A stretch of DNA of 21,097 bases. Source: an uncultured Ignavibacteriota bacterium (GTDB lineage Bacteria > Bacteroidota > Ignavibacteria > Tepidaquicellales > Tepidaquicellaceae). Location of the stretch: NCBI GenBank assembly GCA_937983305.1, contig CALKAJ010000219.1, positions 1 through 21,097 on the forward strand. The letters are read 5' to 3'. Below are positions 6,684 to 14,196 of this stretch, piece by piece. The notes beneath the pieces are model-generated. The model saw nothing but the letters and a program-made list of their open reading frames with translations, searched no databases and was not told the origin of the DNA. Each line of letters starts with the position of its first letter. The first letter of the stretch is position 1. The translations under genes and the position numbers were made by a program.

Positions 6684-7436
6684 TTAATAAATTAGAATTC
6701 TTGACTTATTTGCCAAAAGCTTTTGTGGAATGATAATTTTATTCCCTTCCGCGGTCAGAAAATCCGAATGAATTTTATTTCTGTAAACAATAGCTTTTAA
6801 ACTTCCTGAAAAATTAATCTCAATTACAAAATTTTCTTTCCCGGTTTTTGTGTCCATAACTTTGCAATCACTACTATCCGATATTGCATTAATTGTTGGA
6901 TTCTCATTGCCATCATCTTTTAAAATCAGTGTAATTTTTGCTTTTGGAATAGTCAAAGAAAAAAGGAAAGAATCAAAATCATTTTCGTTAAAGTATCCAA
7001 TGAAAATTTCGTTATCGCTATCTATGATAAAGTGCTTATTTATTTCCGCACAATAAAGCAGGCAGTTATGAATCGCACCTGAACTATCTGATGATATCAG
7101 CGATGCAGTTACCTTTTTTTTGCCCGATTCTCTTTTTTCATCAACTTTCAGAATGTAATTATTATCTTTTAAAGTGAAAAAACTCGTTTTCTTTGCAGGC
7201 TTTTCTATTTTACTTTCCGAATCAGCGGCATATATAACCAAATCGTTTCCGTTATGTTTTTCAAAATTATCTTCTTTAATTGGTGAAAATTCGAGAATGT
7301 GACCGCCTTCAGGCAAAGTGGGGCTATCAGATTTCCAGCTGCCGGACATCATTTCCTTGTATGCCTCAAACTCTTTCTTCATTAAACCGTCTTTATCAGA
7401 TTCCGGATTCAGTATGTCGTTTATTATATTCTTCAT
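6684..7436 (-). CDS. Uncharacterised beta-rich operon protein
   Basis: I do not recognise this 250-residue protein. It has no signal peptide and no membrane segment. An acidic or amphipathic N-terminal stretch (1-80), likely partly disordered, is followed by an alternating beta pattern at about 86-172 with HFIIDSDNEIFIGYF (135-149) and LTIPKAKITLIL (161-172). This resembles the Ig-like or carboxypeptidase-regulatory folds often found beside sigma-like and protease genes. A second beta region runs to the C-terminus. Its start ATG overlaps the preceding stop (ATGA at 7433-7436), so translation is coupled. The context suggests an adaptor or anti-sigma-like partner, but nothing in the sequence proves it. 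Confidence 0.6.
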   Translation of the reverse strand: MKNIINDILNPESDKDGLMKKEFEAYKEMMSGSWKSDSPTLPEGGHILEFSPIKEDNFEKHNGNDLVIYAADSESKIEKPAKKTSFFTLKDNNYILKVDEKRESGKKKVTASLISSDSSGAIHNCLLYCAEINKHFIIDSDNEIFIGYFNENDFDSFLFSLTIPKAKITLILKDDGNENPTINAISDSSDCKVMDTKTGKENFVIEINFSGSLKAIVYRNKIHSDFLTAEGNKIIIPQKLLANKSRILIY

Positions 7437-7924
7437 TGTTCGTTTTTCAAATAGCCGGTTTCGATTAATATTTTTTTATTTATGATGTTAATCAGATACT
7501 CAACCTTATTATAGTAATGATTTCCGTTTAAACCAATAAAATGTCTGTCCACAAGTTTTTTAATCGAATCATGCTTTGTTCCGTTTAAATATGAGCTCAT
7601 TACATCATCTATGACATTATAGATGCAGTCCTGCTCTTTTTTCGAAATATTTTTCTTTAAAAAGTATTTTTTTATCTGCAGATAAAACTTATTCTTTAAA
7701 TCCTCCATTAAAAATTTATAATGCAGTTTTTCATCATAATCATTCTTCGGGATTTCGGCTCTGTAGTCAGCTGCCAGAATATCTTTGTATATGCTCACAA
7801 TATCACAGAAAGATACAGCGTTTAGATATTCATTTTTACTTTCAAGTATTGAGAATACTTTTTTAAGCAATTCCGGAAGTGAAATCCTTGGAGAAAATTT
7901 ATCGGCGTATAGTGCATTCAGCAA
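7433..7924 (-). CDS. C-terminal part of the split sigma-like protein, or separate unknown protein
   Basis: From a TTG at 7924 this frame gives 163 residues. The frame is the same as that of the upstream gene (7949-8401) and is separated from it only by one TAG and eight sense codons. No ATG or clear ribosome site supports an independent start. The protein is helical, with SPRISLPELLKKVFSIL at 11-27 and a basic middle segment. I read it as the second half of one sigma-like protein of about 322 residues interrupted by an amber codon, but a separate TTG-started protein cannot be excluded. The stop overlaps the next gene by 4 bases. Confidence 0.55.
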   Translation of the reverse strand: MLNALYADKFSPRISLPELLKKVFSILESKNEYLNAVSFCDIVSIYKDILAADYRAEIPKNDYDEKLHYKFLMEDLKNKFYLQIKKYFLKKNISKKEQDCIYNVIDDVMSSYLNGTKHDSIKKLVDRHFIGLNGNHYYNKVEYLINIINKKILIETGYLKNEQ

Positions 7925-7948
7925 AGTATCTCTGTCAATATATTCTCC

Positions 7949-8401
7949 CTAATTATAATCAATTTCCCCCTCGTATATATATTTATCGGTAAATAAGGAA
8001 ACTGTTTTATAGCCGTTTGATTTGACAGCTAATTTAAGGTTGCGAATAACCTTAAAAGTAACCGGGTCATATTGCCTGAAAATATTTATGAGGTTATTCT
8101 GAATTATAGCGTAAAGGTAGCTTTTAAGATATCTCTCGAAATTTTCTTCGTTTTCCGGCTTCTGTTCAAGAGAATCGAAATAATTTCTGAATAAAATTAG
8201 CGTATTATTTTCATTTTTAAAAAGTTCGGCTGTAACATCAATTGCCACATCATAAGAATCCGTATCATCCGGAAGATAAATTTTCCCTATATATTGAAGA
8301 TAACCGATATACTGTTCGGAAATAGCAAGAATACCGGAGACAAAAGAATTCAGTTCCTGAACACTTTTGAAAACAAAATTTTCCTTGTATAGTTCGTACA
8401 T
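7949..8401 (-). CDS. Sigma-70-like protein (region 2-like), possibly truncated by a TAG
   Basis: The 150 residues carry a pattern like sigma-70 region 2: DVAIDVTAELF near 51-61, then FERYLKSYLYAIIQNNLINIFRQYDP (about 89-114), the helix and arginine-containing stretch that binds core RNA polymerase and the -10 element in ECF sigma factors. No region 4 helix-turn-helix lies in this part. It starts with ATG at 8401 without a Shine-Dalgarno sequence and is first in a minus-strand operon with the Lon-like protease. It ends at TAG (7951-7949), after which the frame stays open into the next gene. The protein may regulate transcription of this locus or act as a sigma-derived signalling module. The assignment rests on pattern only. 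Confidence 0.6.
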   Translation of the reverse strand: MYELYKENFVFKSVQELNSFVSGILAISEQYIGYLQYIGKIYLPDDTDSYDVAIDVTAELFKNENNTLILFRNYFDSLEQKPENEENFERYLKSYLYAIIQNNLINIFRQYDPVTFKVIRNLKLAVKSNGYKTVSLFTDKYIYEGEIDYN

Positions 8402-8425
8402 TAAAAAGATTAAGTGTCAATTTAA

Positions 8426-8433
8426 CAAAGATA
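8426..8433 (-). promoter_or_regulatory. Putative -7 box of the sigma-like/protease operon
   Basis: On the minus strand TATCTTTG fits the Bacteroidota TAnnTTTG box, 24 bases before the start codon at 8401. No good TTG lies at the expected distance, so this is a weak call. Confidence 0.35.
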
Positions 8434-8630
8434 ACGAATTAATTCAATGTACATTAATATATTAAACTTCTATATATATAAAGAACTAATAGCTTACTTT
8501 TTATATTCAAAGTTTTAAAAAAAAATCATACTTAAATAAAAAAATATATTTTTTTTCGGAAAACCCGTGAAAGTGTTACTACTTATTCATTAAAAGATAT
8601 AAGAATTATAAACTTTAAATTAGACAAATT

Positions 8631-8975
8631 TTGAAAAGAACATTAATTATCGTATTTGCAGTATTTTTTGCAATATTAGCATTTTCTATTGTTACAACTC
8701 CAAGTGATACCAAACATAAAGAATTTATAGTAGATAAATTCACAGAAGCTATGGATCAAGAATTTGAAAAAACTGGTTCAAATTCTGAAAGAGCTTTTTA
8801 TGAATTAGGTAAAACATCTGCTATTACAGTATTAAATAATTCAATAAGAACTGAAAATTATTTAATATTTTCAATTGCTGAATTGAAAATGGGTGGTAAA
8901 CAAAAAAATGTTACATTTGGAATTATGGGTTTTATTATTCCTACAGTTGATTTTGATAAATTAAAAAAACAATAA
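8631..8975 (+). CDS. DUF4359-like small membrane/exported protein
   Basis: These 114 residues start at TTG (8631) immediately before a hydrophobic segment (about 4-21), a signal anchor or uncleaved signal peptide. The rest resembles the DUF4359 family: a DTKHKEF start of the soluble part, then IRTENYLIFSIAEL (72-85) and KNVTFGIMGFII (92-103). The function of that family is unknown. The gene is transcribed divergently from the sigma-like/protease operon (229 bases apart) and lies 44 bases before the next small gene on the same strand. TTG is chosen because an internal start would remove the membrane segment. Confidence 0.7.
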   Translation: MKRTLIIVFAVFFAILAFSIVTTPSDTKHKEFIVDKFTEAMDQEFEKTGSNSERAFYELGKTSAITVLNNSIRTENYLIFSIAELKMGGKQKNVTFGIMGFIIPTVDFDKLKKQ

Positions 8976-9019
8976 ATTTAAACAAGTATAATTTATTAAC
9001 ATTTAAAAAAAATATAAAA

Positions 9020-9367
9020 ATGAAAAAATTAATCTATGTGTCTAGTACACTCTTGATTTTACTGGCTCTTCTATTTGTTGTATCACAAGAAGGTAAATCA
9101 CTTTCCGTAGTAACCTCTGATACGTTTTCAAATGAATTTAGTTGTTATGGAACATGGACTCACCAGGACGGTTCTACTTTAGTATTATATAAAAATGGAA
9201 CATGGGAGTATGAAGATATTGACGGAGCTTATGCATCTGGATCTTATGAAAACTCTGCCGGCTACATAAAGCTAAACGGTAAATACACGGGATACTTTGA
9301 TTGCCACACTGGAAAACTTCAAGTATACATTCAGAGTACTACGTATGGAGGTCAGATGTATCATTAA
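9020..9367 (+). CDS. Small exported protein of unknown function
   Basis: This 115-residue protein has a clear N-terminal signal or anchor (MKKLIYVSSTLLILLALLFV). The exported part is a short beta-rich domain with GTWTHQDGSTLVLYKNGTWEYE at 44-65 (a repeated GTW pattern) and GYIKLNGKYTGYFD at 81-94. Two cysteines, Cys42 and Cys95, could form a disulfide outside the cytoplasm. The pattern recalls small lipocalin-like or META-like folds, but I cannot assign a family. It is 44 bases after the DUF4359-like gene and is followed by a strong stem-loop. Confidence 0.65.
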   Translation: MKKLIYVSSTLLILLALLFVVSQEGKSLSVVTSDTFSNEFSCYGTWTHQDGSTLVLYKNGTWEYEDIDGAYASGSYENSAGYIKLNGKYTGYFDCHTGKLQVYIQSTTYGGQMYH

Positions 9368-9378
9368 TGCAAGATCTG

Positions 9379-9409
9379 AGATGGGGAGAAATTAAGTTTC
9401 TCCCTATCT
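9379..9409 (+). terminator. Stem-loop after the small exported protein gene
   Basis: AGATGGGGAGAAA (9379-9391) pairs with TTTCTCCCTATCT (9397-9409) with one G-T, a 13-bp stem with loop TTAAG, 12 bases after the stop codon. Only weak T-richness follows, so it may stop transcription inefficiently or protect the 3' end. Confidence 0.6.
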
Positions 9410-9505
9410 TAAAATTATTGGATTAAAAGAAAAACCTAAAAAATTCCAATAAATATAAATCTTAGAATTTACAATTATTATATAATTTAGGATAAAAATA
9501 TATTA

Positions 9506-9973
9506 ATGAAAATAAAGGTAATAAAAGTTGGCCAAGATGGCATAAACAATATTTCCGAATTTTATGTTAGCGGTATCTCGGATATCTCTGATTACAGAGA
9601 TAAAGTCGTATTACATGCTAATAAATTTAATGAAATCTTTGGAGAAAGAAAAGTATTTAATTACAACAAACCTTGGTTAAAGGGAGTCATAAAAATTTCA
9701 TTTAATAGTGATACAATATACAGAATATTTAAAGGAAGCAGTAAGGAAAAGATTACAAAAAACCAACTTGGATTAACATATGAATCTCTATCTTTTTTAA
9801 ATATAGATAACCCTCAGGAAAAAGATTTTAACATAATACTTGAACCTGCAAGTAAAATAGAATTAATGAAATTTTTTAAGAACCATCCTGATACTTACGT
9901 TAGGTTATATTTCTGTTTAGGTTCTATTTCCATTCTATTGAGTATAGTATCAATAATTTTATCAATTATTTGA
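9506..9973 (+). CDS. Uncharacterised protein with C-terminal membrane anchor
   Basis: This 155-residue protein has a soluble, mixed alpha/beta N-terminal part (1-127) and one hydrophobic helix at the very C-terminus (about 132-154, LSIVSIILSII), a tail-anchor arrangement. No signal peptide and no recognisable catalytic motif. A small soluble domain on a membrane anchor in a defence-rich region could be a toxin or effector, but it could equally be an ordinary membrane protein. No partner gene overlaps it. Confidence 0.6.
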   Translation: MKIKVIKVGQDGINNISEFYVSGISDISDYRDKVVLHANKFNEIFGERKVFNYNKPWLKGVIKISFNSDTIYRIFKGSSKEKITKNQLGLTYESLSFLNIDNPQEKDFNIILEPASKIELMKFFKNHPDTYVRLYFCLGSISILLSIVSIILSII

Positions 9974-10352
9974 GTGTAAAGAATTTTGTGCAAATGGTTT
10001 AAAAAGAAATCGTTAAATTTCAGAAAGAATGAAATCTTCCCCCCGAGAGGGTAATGTCGAAAAAGAAGAAGAGAAAAAACAGATTTATTCATTCATTTTT
10101 GATTGTGGTTTCTAAAAATTAAAACTATTTGTATTAACCAAAACACAAATGAAATATTACTATCGAAACTCGCTGAAGAAGTAATACAGCAAATCAAAAT
10201 GACCTTGAAAAAGCTAAAACATACGAAATCCTTTCTCAGAATATAATATACAATACAAATAAGTCATATTTGACCTTGTACCTTTATTTTTAAATTGATT
10301 CTAATCTTCGGTCACTATATCTTGTTGACAGAATAAATGAATCACATTAAAA
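9974..10352 (+). other. 379-base gap with a possible decayed reading frame
   Basis: No intact gene is visible. Around 10121-10300 two overlapping frames read like protein: one gives NTNEILLSKLAEEVIQQ from 10142 and another gives NDLEKAKTYEILSQNIIYN a little further on, as if one frameshift separated them. This may be the end of a lost gene. A TTGACA at 10324 has no matching downstream box before the start codon at 10353. Confidence 0.25.
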
Positions 10353-10952
10353 ATGGATGAAATAGTTAAATATATAAAAAAACAAGGTGGATACGCAACT
10401 ATGAAGGAACTTAAAGAAGCAAAGTTCCAGACCAGAGATATTAAAAAATATGTACAGGATTACATACTTGAAAAAGTTAAACCCGGACTGTATAGGCTAT
10501 CTGAAACCAATTTTTATAAAAACGTAAATCTTAGTTTTGTAGATGTATGTAATTCAGTTCCTACAGGGGTAATCTGTCTTGGTTCAGCAATCAATTATCA
10601 TAATCTATCAATGTATAATCCTTCTGAAATTCATATTGCAGTGATGAATTCAAAAAAAACGGTAAAAATAAATTTTCCGCCGGTTAAATTTTACTTTTTT
10701 AGAAAAAACCAATACTCACTTGGTATAAAAATTATTAAAACAAAATACGGGGATATTAGAATTTATGATATTGAAAAAACTATTTGTGATATATTTAGAT
10801 TTAAAAATGAATATGGTGAGGAAATTGCGCTTGAGGCACTTAGGAATTATACAAAGAGAAAAGATTCTGATTATTATAAACTAAGGGAATATTCAAAAAT
10901 ATGCCGGGTATATTCAATTGTTAATCCATACCTGAAAGGACTAATAGGATGA
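10353..10952 (+). CDS. AbiEi-type antitoxin (type IV toxin-antitoxin)
   Basis: This 199-residue protein has an N-terminal winged helix (about 1-50, with ATMKELKEAKFQTRDIKKYV) and an AbiEi core: VICLGSAINYHNLS at 73-86 and IRIYDIEKTICDIFRF at 135-150. AbiEi antitoxins repress the operon and counteract AbiEii without forming a stable complex with it. The gene overlaps the toxin by 4 bases (ATGA-type junction at 10949-10952), the usual arrangement. It differs in size and sequence from the 257-residue AbiEi-like protein at 2554, so the two loci are not recent duplicates. Confidence 0.85.
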   Translation: MDEIVKYIKKQGGYATMKELKEAKFQTRDIKKYVQDYILEKVKPGLYRLSETNFYKNVNLSFVDVCNSVPTGVICLGSAINYHNLSMYNPSEIHIAVMNSKKTVKINFPPVKFYFFRKNQYSLGIKIIKTKYGDIRIYDIEKTICDIFRFKNEYGEEIALEALRNYTKRKDSDYYKLREYSKICRVYSIVNPYLKGLIG

Positions 10953-11860
10953 GTTCAAAAGAGATAAAGAATCTTTGTTTATCAATAAGGAAAAAACTTC
11001 TTAATATTTCGAAAAAATCTAATACAGACTTTAATTATATTGTAATACAATATGTTCAAGAAAGATTTCTATTCAGATTATCAAAGAGTAAATATTTAGA
11101 TAATTTTATTTTAAAGGGGGCTCTTTTCCTTTTTTGCTCCAGTGAGTCAAAATTCAGACAAACTATGGATATAGATTTATTAGGGAAAGGAATATCAAAT
11201 GAGGAAGATAATATAAAAATAATTCTTGGAAAAATATCAGAAATAAAATATGAAGATGGCATAATTTTCAAATCAGGCGAAATAACTACTGAAAGCATTG
11301 CAGAAGTTAAAGAATATAACGGTGTTCGTGTAAGCTTACCTTTTAATCTTGATACTATTAAAAGTAATATAACAATTGATATCGGATTTGGTGATGTATT
11401 ATATAAAAAACCGGAATTAATGAATTATCCAACTTTATTAGAAATGGAATCTCCCCAAATTAATACTTACTCCGTTGAGACTGTAATAGCTGAAAAACTT
11501 GAAGCGATTGTTAAATTAAATTTCCTGACAAGTAGAATGAAAGATTTTTATGATTTAATTTTCATTGCTGAAAACTATGAATTAAAAAAAATAAATTTGC
11601 TGAATTCAATTCAAAAGACATTTGAGAATAGGAATACTTCGATTGATAATAGAAAAATAATTTACCAAGATGAATTTAAAAAAGATGATGAGAAACAAAA
11701 ACAGTGGGAAGGATTTTTGAAAAGAATAAAATCAGAAATGAAGGAAGAGTTCATTGATATAATAAATAAACTTGAAACATTTATCGAGCCAATTTTTGAA
11801 AATGCGGAAGATGACTTATTTTGGGAAAAAGATAAATGGAAATGGAAAAAAAGTATTTAA
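10949..11860 (+). CDS. AbiEii/AbiGii-family nucleotidyltransferase toxin
   Basis: This 303-residue protein carries the hallmarks of AbiEii, a DNA-polymerase-beta-like nucleotidyltransferase. LKGALFLF at 55-62 corresponds to the KGG nucleotide-binding motif, TMDIDLLG at 72-79 gives the two catalytic aspartates (Asp74, Asp76), and Asp144 in TIDIGFGD is the probable third. The conserved AEKLEAI (181-187) and SRMKDFYDL (195-203) segments follow. Relatives such as MenT toxins transfer nucleotides to tRNA 3' ends; the target here is unknown. All key residues are present, so it should be functional. AbiE systems abort phage infection. Confidence 0.92.
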   Translation: MSSKEIKNLCLSIRKKLLNISKKSNTDFNYIVIQYVQERFLFRLSKSKYLDNFILKGALFLFCSSESKFRQTMDIDLLGKGISNEEDNIKIILGKISEIKYEDGIIFKSGEITTESIAEVKEYNGVRVSLPFNLDTIKSNITIDIGFGDVLYKKPELMNYPTLLEMESPQINTYSVETVIAEKLEAIVKLNFLTSRMKDFYDLIFIAENYELKKINLLNSIQKTFENRNTSIDNRKIIYQDEFKKDDEKQKQWEGFLKRIKSEMKEEFIDIINKLETFIEPIFENAEDDLFWEKDKWKWKKSI

Positions 11861-11935
11861 TATTGATTTTACAAAAATTTTTCACGTTAATAACAAAACT
11901 TACTTTTCCTTCAAAAGCTTTTTTATACTTAAATA

Positions 11936-12005
11936 TGCATTAAAATCATACTTTATATTTTCCTTGTTATATCTAAGAAGTAATACAAAAGTATGATTTA
12001 ATGCA
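11936..12005. repeat. Long imperfect inverted repeat between convergent genes
   Basis: A 19-base arm at 11936-11954 (TGCATTAAAATCATACTTT) is repeated in inverse orientation at 11988-12005 with one base missing, around a 33-base loop. It lies between the AbiEii stop and the stop of the convergent AAA+ gene, so a bidirectional terminator or a short mobile relic are both possible. Confidence 0.5.
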
Positions 12006-12030
12006 CAATATATTTACTCCCGGCTTATTA

Positions 12031-13401
12031 TTATTCAAATTCAAGGAAATCGTCATTTGAGGCTTTGCTCATACCAAATCCGAATTCTTTTACTTCATCC
12101 TCGTAATCTTTATAAAAGCCGTTGTACGACATATCAATAAAGTTCTGAATGTACTTCTTTAAATTTGTGTCCGGTTTTATCCTGTCCATTATTTCTGCCT
12201 GATGAATAAGGTTTACAATAAAAGCTCCGGTTACCTTTTTCTTCTTCAAAGAATCCATTAGTTCTTCATCAAAGATGCTGAGTATCTTCTCGTTCTTCGT
12301 GTTGGCAATTACAATGTCGTAGTAATTCTTGCTATCGAGTCTCCCAAAATCAAGAGTAAGGTCAAATCTTAAAGGTCTCGATGCCGCTAAATCAACAAGT
12401 TCTTTTTCGTTAGTAGTTGCGAGAAGAAAAACATTATTCTTGTCAAATCCGTCGAGCTCCTGAAGAAAGGAACTAAGTAGTTTCGGCGAATAATTACTTG
12501 AACGGCTTCCGATAAGTAAATCAAGGTCGTCAAGGCAAATTATTGCCGGCTCGAAAAGTCTCGCGAAATCGAATAGTGCTTTAAAATCAACGTCGCCTTC
12601 CGTAAGAATTATAGTTGCTTTTTTATAACACATATTAATAAGTGTTCTGACTGATTTGGTTTTGCCGGTTCCGGGTTTACCGCTGAATAAATATCTGAGT
12701 CTAAGCCCGATTTTCTCATAATCTTTAATACATCTGTAAAACTTTTTGATTTCGGTTTTATAAGATGCGGGAATAAAGATTTCGTCGAGCTTTTCAGTCT
12801 TGAATTCGTTTATGTTCATTTCCGCAATATCCATTCTGCCCTCCGAGTCAAACTTAAGGTTCATTATGGAATTCTTATATATTGAATTTTTGATTGCCTC
12901 GCTGATTATATGAATGGCAAGTTGATTTGTCTGAAACGATTCATTTTCCACACCTAAAACAGATAAAAAGTACTTTAGTTCGGCAAACATTCCTGATGAA
13001 TTGTTAGTGAGAAAAACGGTAACCTGATATGGAGCACCCATATACCTTAAATGGACGTAAATTGAGTGATTTTCTATTATTGCTGAACCGTTTTCGTTGT
13101 AAGTTGCTACCTGCGGTGCGGTCATCACAGGGTTTGCATTTGAAGCGAGAGCGGCAAAATTTTCAATCTCAATTTTATCGTTTTTCTGTGTCCCGTTATA
13201 TAATCCATGCAGGTATGTTTTTATGAACTCATAGACAAAAACCTTTAGATTTGTCTGATATAGCGGGTAAACGAAATTTTTCTTATTGATATTTACTGAT
13301 TTTACGAGATTAATCTCTTCGTTGTAGTTAAGAGCAGAGCCGTCTAATACATCACTTTCAAAGCCCTGACCTCTTGTCCTTTTCTTAAATCTGTTTGCCA
13401 T
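12031..13401 (-). CDS. AAA+ ATPase with unknown N-terminal domain
   Basis: This 456-residue protein has an N-terminal region of about 230 residues that I do not recognise, followed by one classical AAA module: Walker A GKPGTGKT (241-248), Walker B IICLDDLD (287-294), sensor-1 ATTNE (328-332) and the arginine-finger region SRPLRFD (341-347). The motifs are those of FtsH/CDC48/BCS1-like AAA proteins, which remodel or unfold proteins. No protease domain is fused. A peptidase-like gene lies 81 bases upstream on the same strand, so the two may work together. Unlike its neighbours it has a good Shine-Dalgarno sequence (AGGAG at 13415-13411, 9 bases before ATG), which hints at a foreign origin. Confidence 0.82.
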   Translation of the reverse strand: MANRFKKRTRGQGFESDVLDGSALNYNEEINLVKSVNINKKNFVYPLYQTNLKVFVYEFIKTYLHGLYNGTQKNDKIEIENFAALASNANPVMTAPQVATYNENGSAIIENHSIYVHLRYMGAPYQVTVFLTNNSSGMFAELKYFLSVLGVENESFQTNQLAIHIISEAIKNSIYKNSIMNLKFDSEGRMDIAEMNINEFKTEKLDEIFIPASYKTEIKKFYRCIKDYEKIGLRLRYLFSGKPGTGKTKSVRTLINMCYKKATIILTEGDVDFKALFDFARLFEPAIICLDDLDLLIGSRSSNYSPKLLSSFLQELDGFDKNNVFLLATTNEKELVDLAASRPLRFDLTLDFGRLDSKNYYDIVIANTKNEKILSIFDEELMDSLKKKKVTGAFIVNLIHQAEIMDRIKPDTNLKKYIQNFIDMSYNGFYKDYEDEVKEFGFGMSKASNDDFLEFE

Positions 13402-13482
13402 AATTTTTTACTCCTATTTTTAAAATTTATAATGCAATTTAATTACTATATTCTTTTGTTTGTTCTCATTCTGTGATAATTT

Positions 13483-14196
13483 TTAATCATCTAAAACAAT
13501 TGTAATTGCGTTTGACTTTGCACAGCCCGGATATAAAGGGTATTTTGCTTTGTGAACAAAGTGTGTGTTTTTGTTAGCTTCATAAAACTTCCTGAACTTT
13601 TCAACATTATTATACACATCGTCAATATTAGCATAGGCATCTAATGAATGTTGGTTATGATAACCAACGCCAAAGTTAAATCCTTTACAGCCAAGATGTT
13701 CAAGTTCATATAAATCGCTATAAGAGCCGCTATCGGTTTGGAAGTTATGCTTAGCGAGAAGGGCTCTCATCTCCGGCGAATCATACTGAAGCAACTCCAC
13801 GTTATTTCCTCTATGGTCAAAACTGAACATCCATTTGTACTTCTTTCCGAGATTAAAATGTCTGGCAGTGGAGATACATTCTTCTTCGTCAACAGTAAGA
13901 AGAACATCATAATCAAGATCACGAAGTAAATATTCAAGTATTATAAATGCACCAAGCCTGTCATCAAGTACAGGACTAAGTATCCTTTTTGTTTTTGAGT
14001 CATATTTGCAGAAATTTTTTCTCTGAACGGTATCCAGATGCGCAACTGCAAGAATATCTGCTTCATTATCCATAAAGAAAAACTTTCTATTATCTCCTGT
14101 TGTGTAGCTGATACCATAAGCACGAAAATCATCAATCTTCATACCGCAGATATGCTTTAAATAAGGCAAGTAACTTTTTAAATTATTTTTTTTCAT
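13483..14196 (-). CDS. M20/M42-like zinc metallopeptidase (minimal)
   Basis: This 237-residue protein retains the di-zinc site pattern of M20/M28/M42 aminopeptidases in order: AHLDTV with His53 and Asp55, LDDRLG with Asp78/Asp79 as the bridging aspartate, DEEE with Glu104/Glu105 as general base and ligand, FDHRG with Asp127, and GYHNQHS with His180. M20 proteins are usually about 350-450 residues with an inserted dimerisation or lid domain; that insertion is missing here, so this is a minimal catalytic core. It has no signal peptide and should act in the cytoplasm on peptides, perhaps those made by the AAA+ neighbour's client protease. The start ATG lacks a Shine-Dalgarno sequence. Confidence 0.82.
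   Translation of the reverse strand: MKKNNLKSYLPYLKHICGMKIDDFRAYGISYTTGDNRKFFFMDNEADILAVAHLDTVQRKNFCKYDSKTKRILSPVLDDRLGAFIILEYLLRDLDYDVLLTVDEEECISTARHFNLGKKYKWMFSFDHRGNNVELLQYDSPEMRALLAKHNFQTDSGSYSDLYELEHLGCKGFNFGVGYHNQHSLDAYANIDDVYNNVEKFRKFYEANKNTHFVHKAKYPLYPGCAKSNAITIVLDD

Noticed and set aside
7900..7960. Genome-wide reassignment of TAG
   Set aside because: TAG ends other intact genes at the expected place (hipA at 2360, the HExxH gene at 20693), so it is a stop here.
8446..8455. AATGTACATT palindrome as an operator for the sigma-like operon
   Set aside because: Ten bases with no extension and high AT content; too short to separate from chance.
10324..10352. TTGACA followed by AT-rich sequence as a sigma-70 promoter for the AbiEi gene at 10353
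   Set aside because: The -10 position would fall at the start codon, and the organism appears to use TAnnTTTG-type promoters. The hexamer alone is not convincing.
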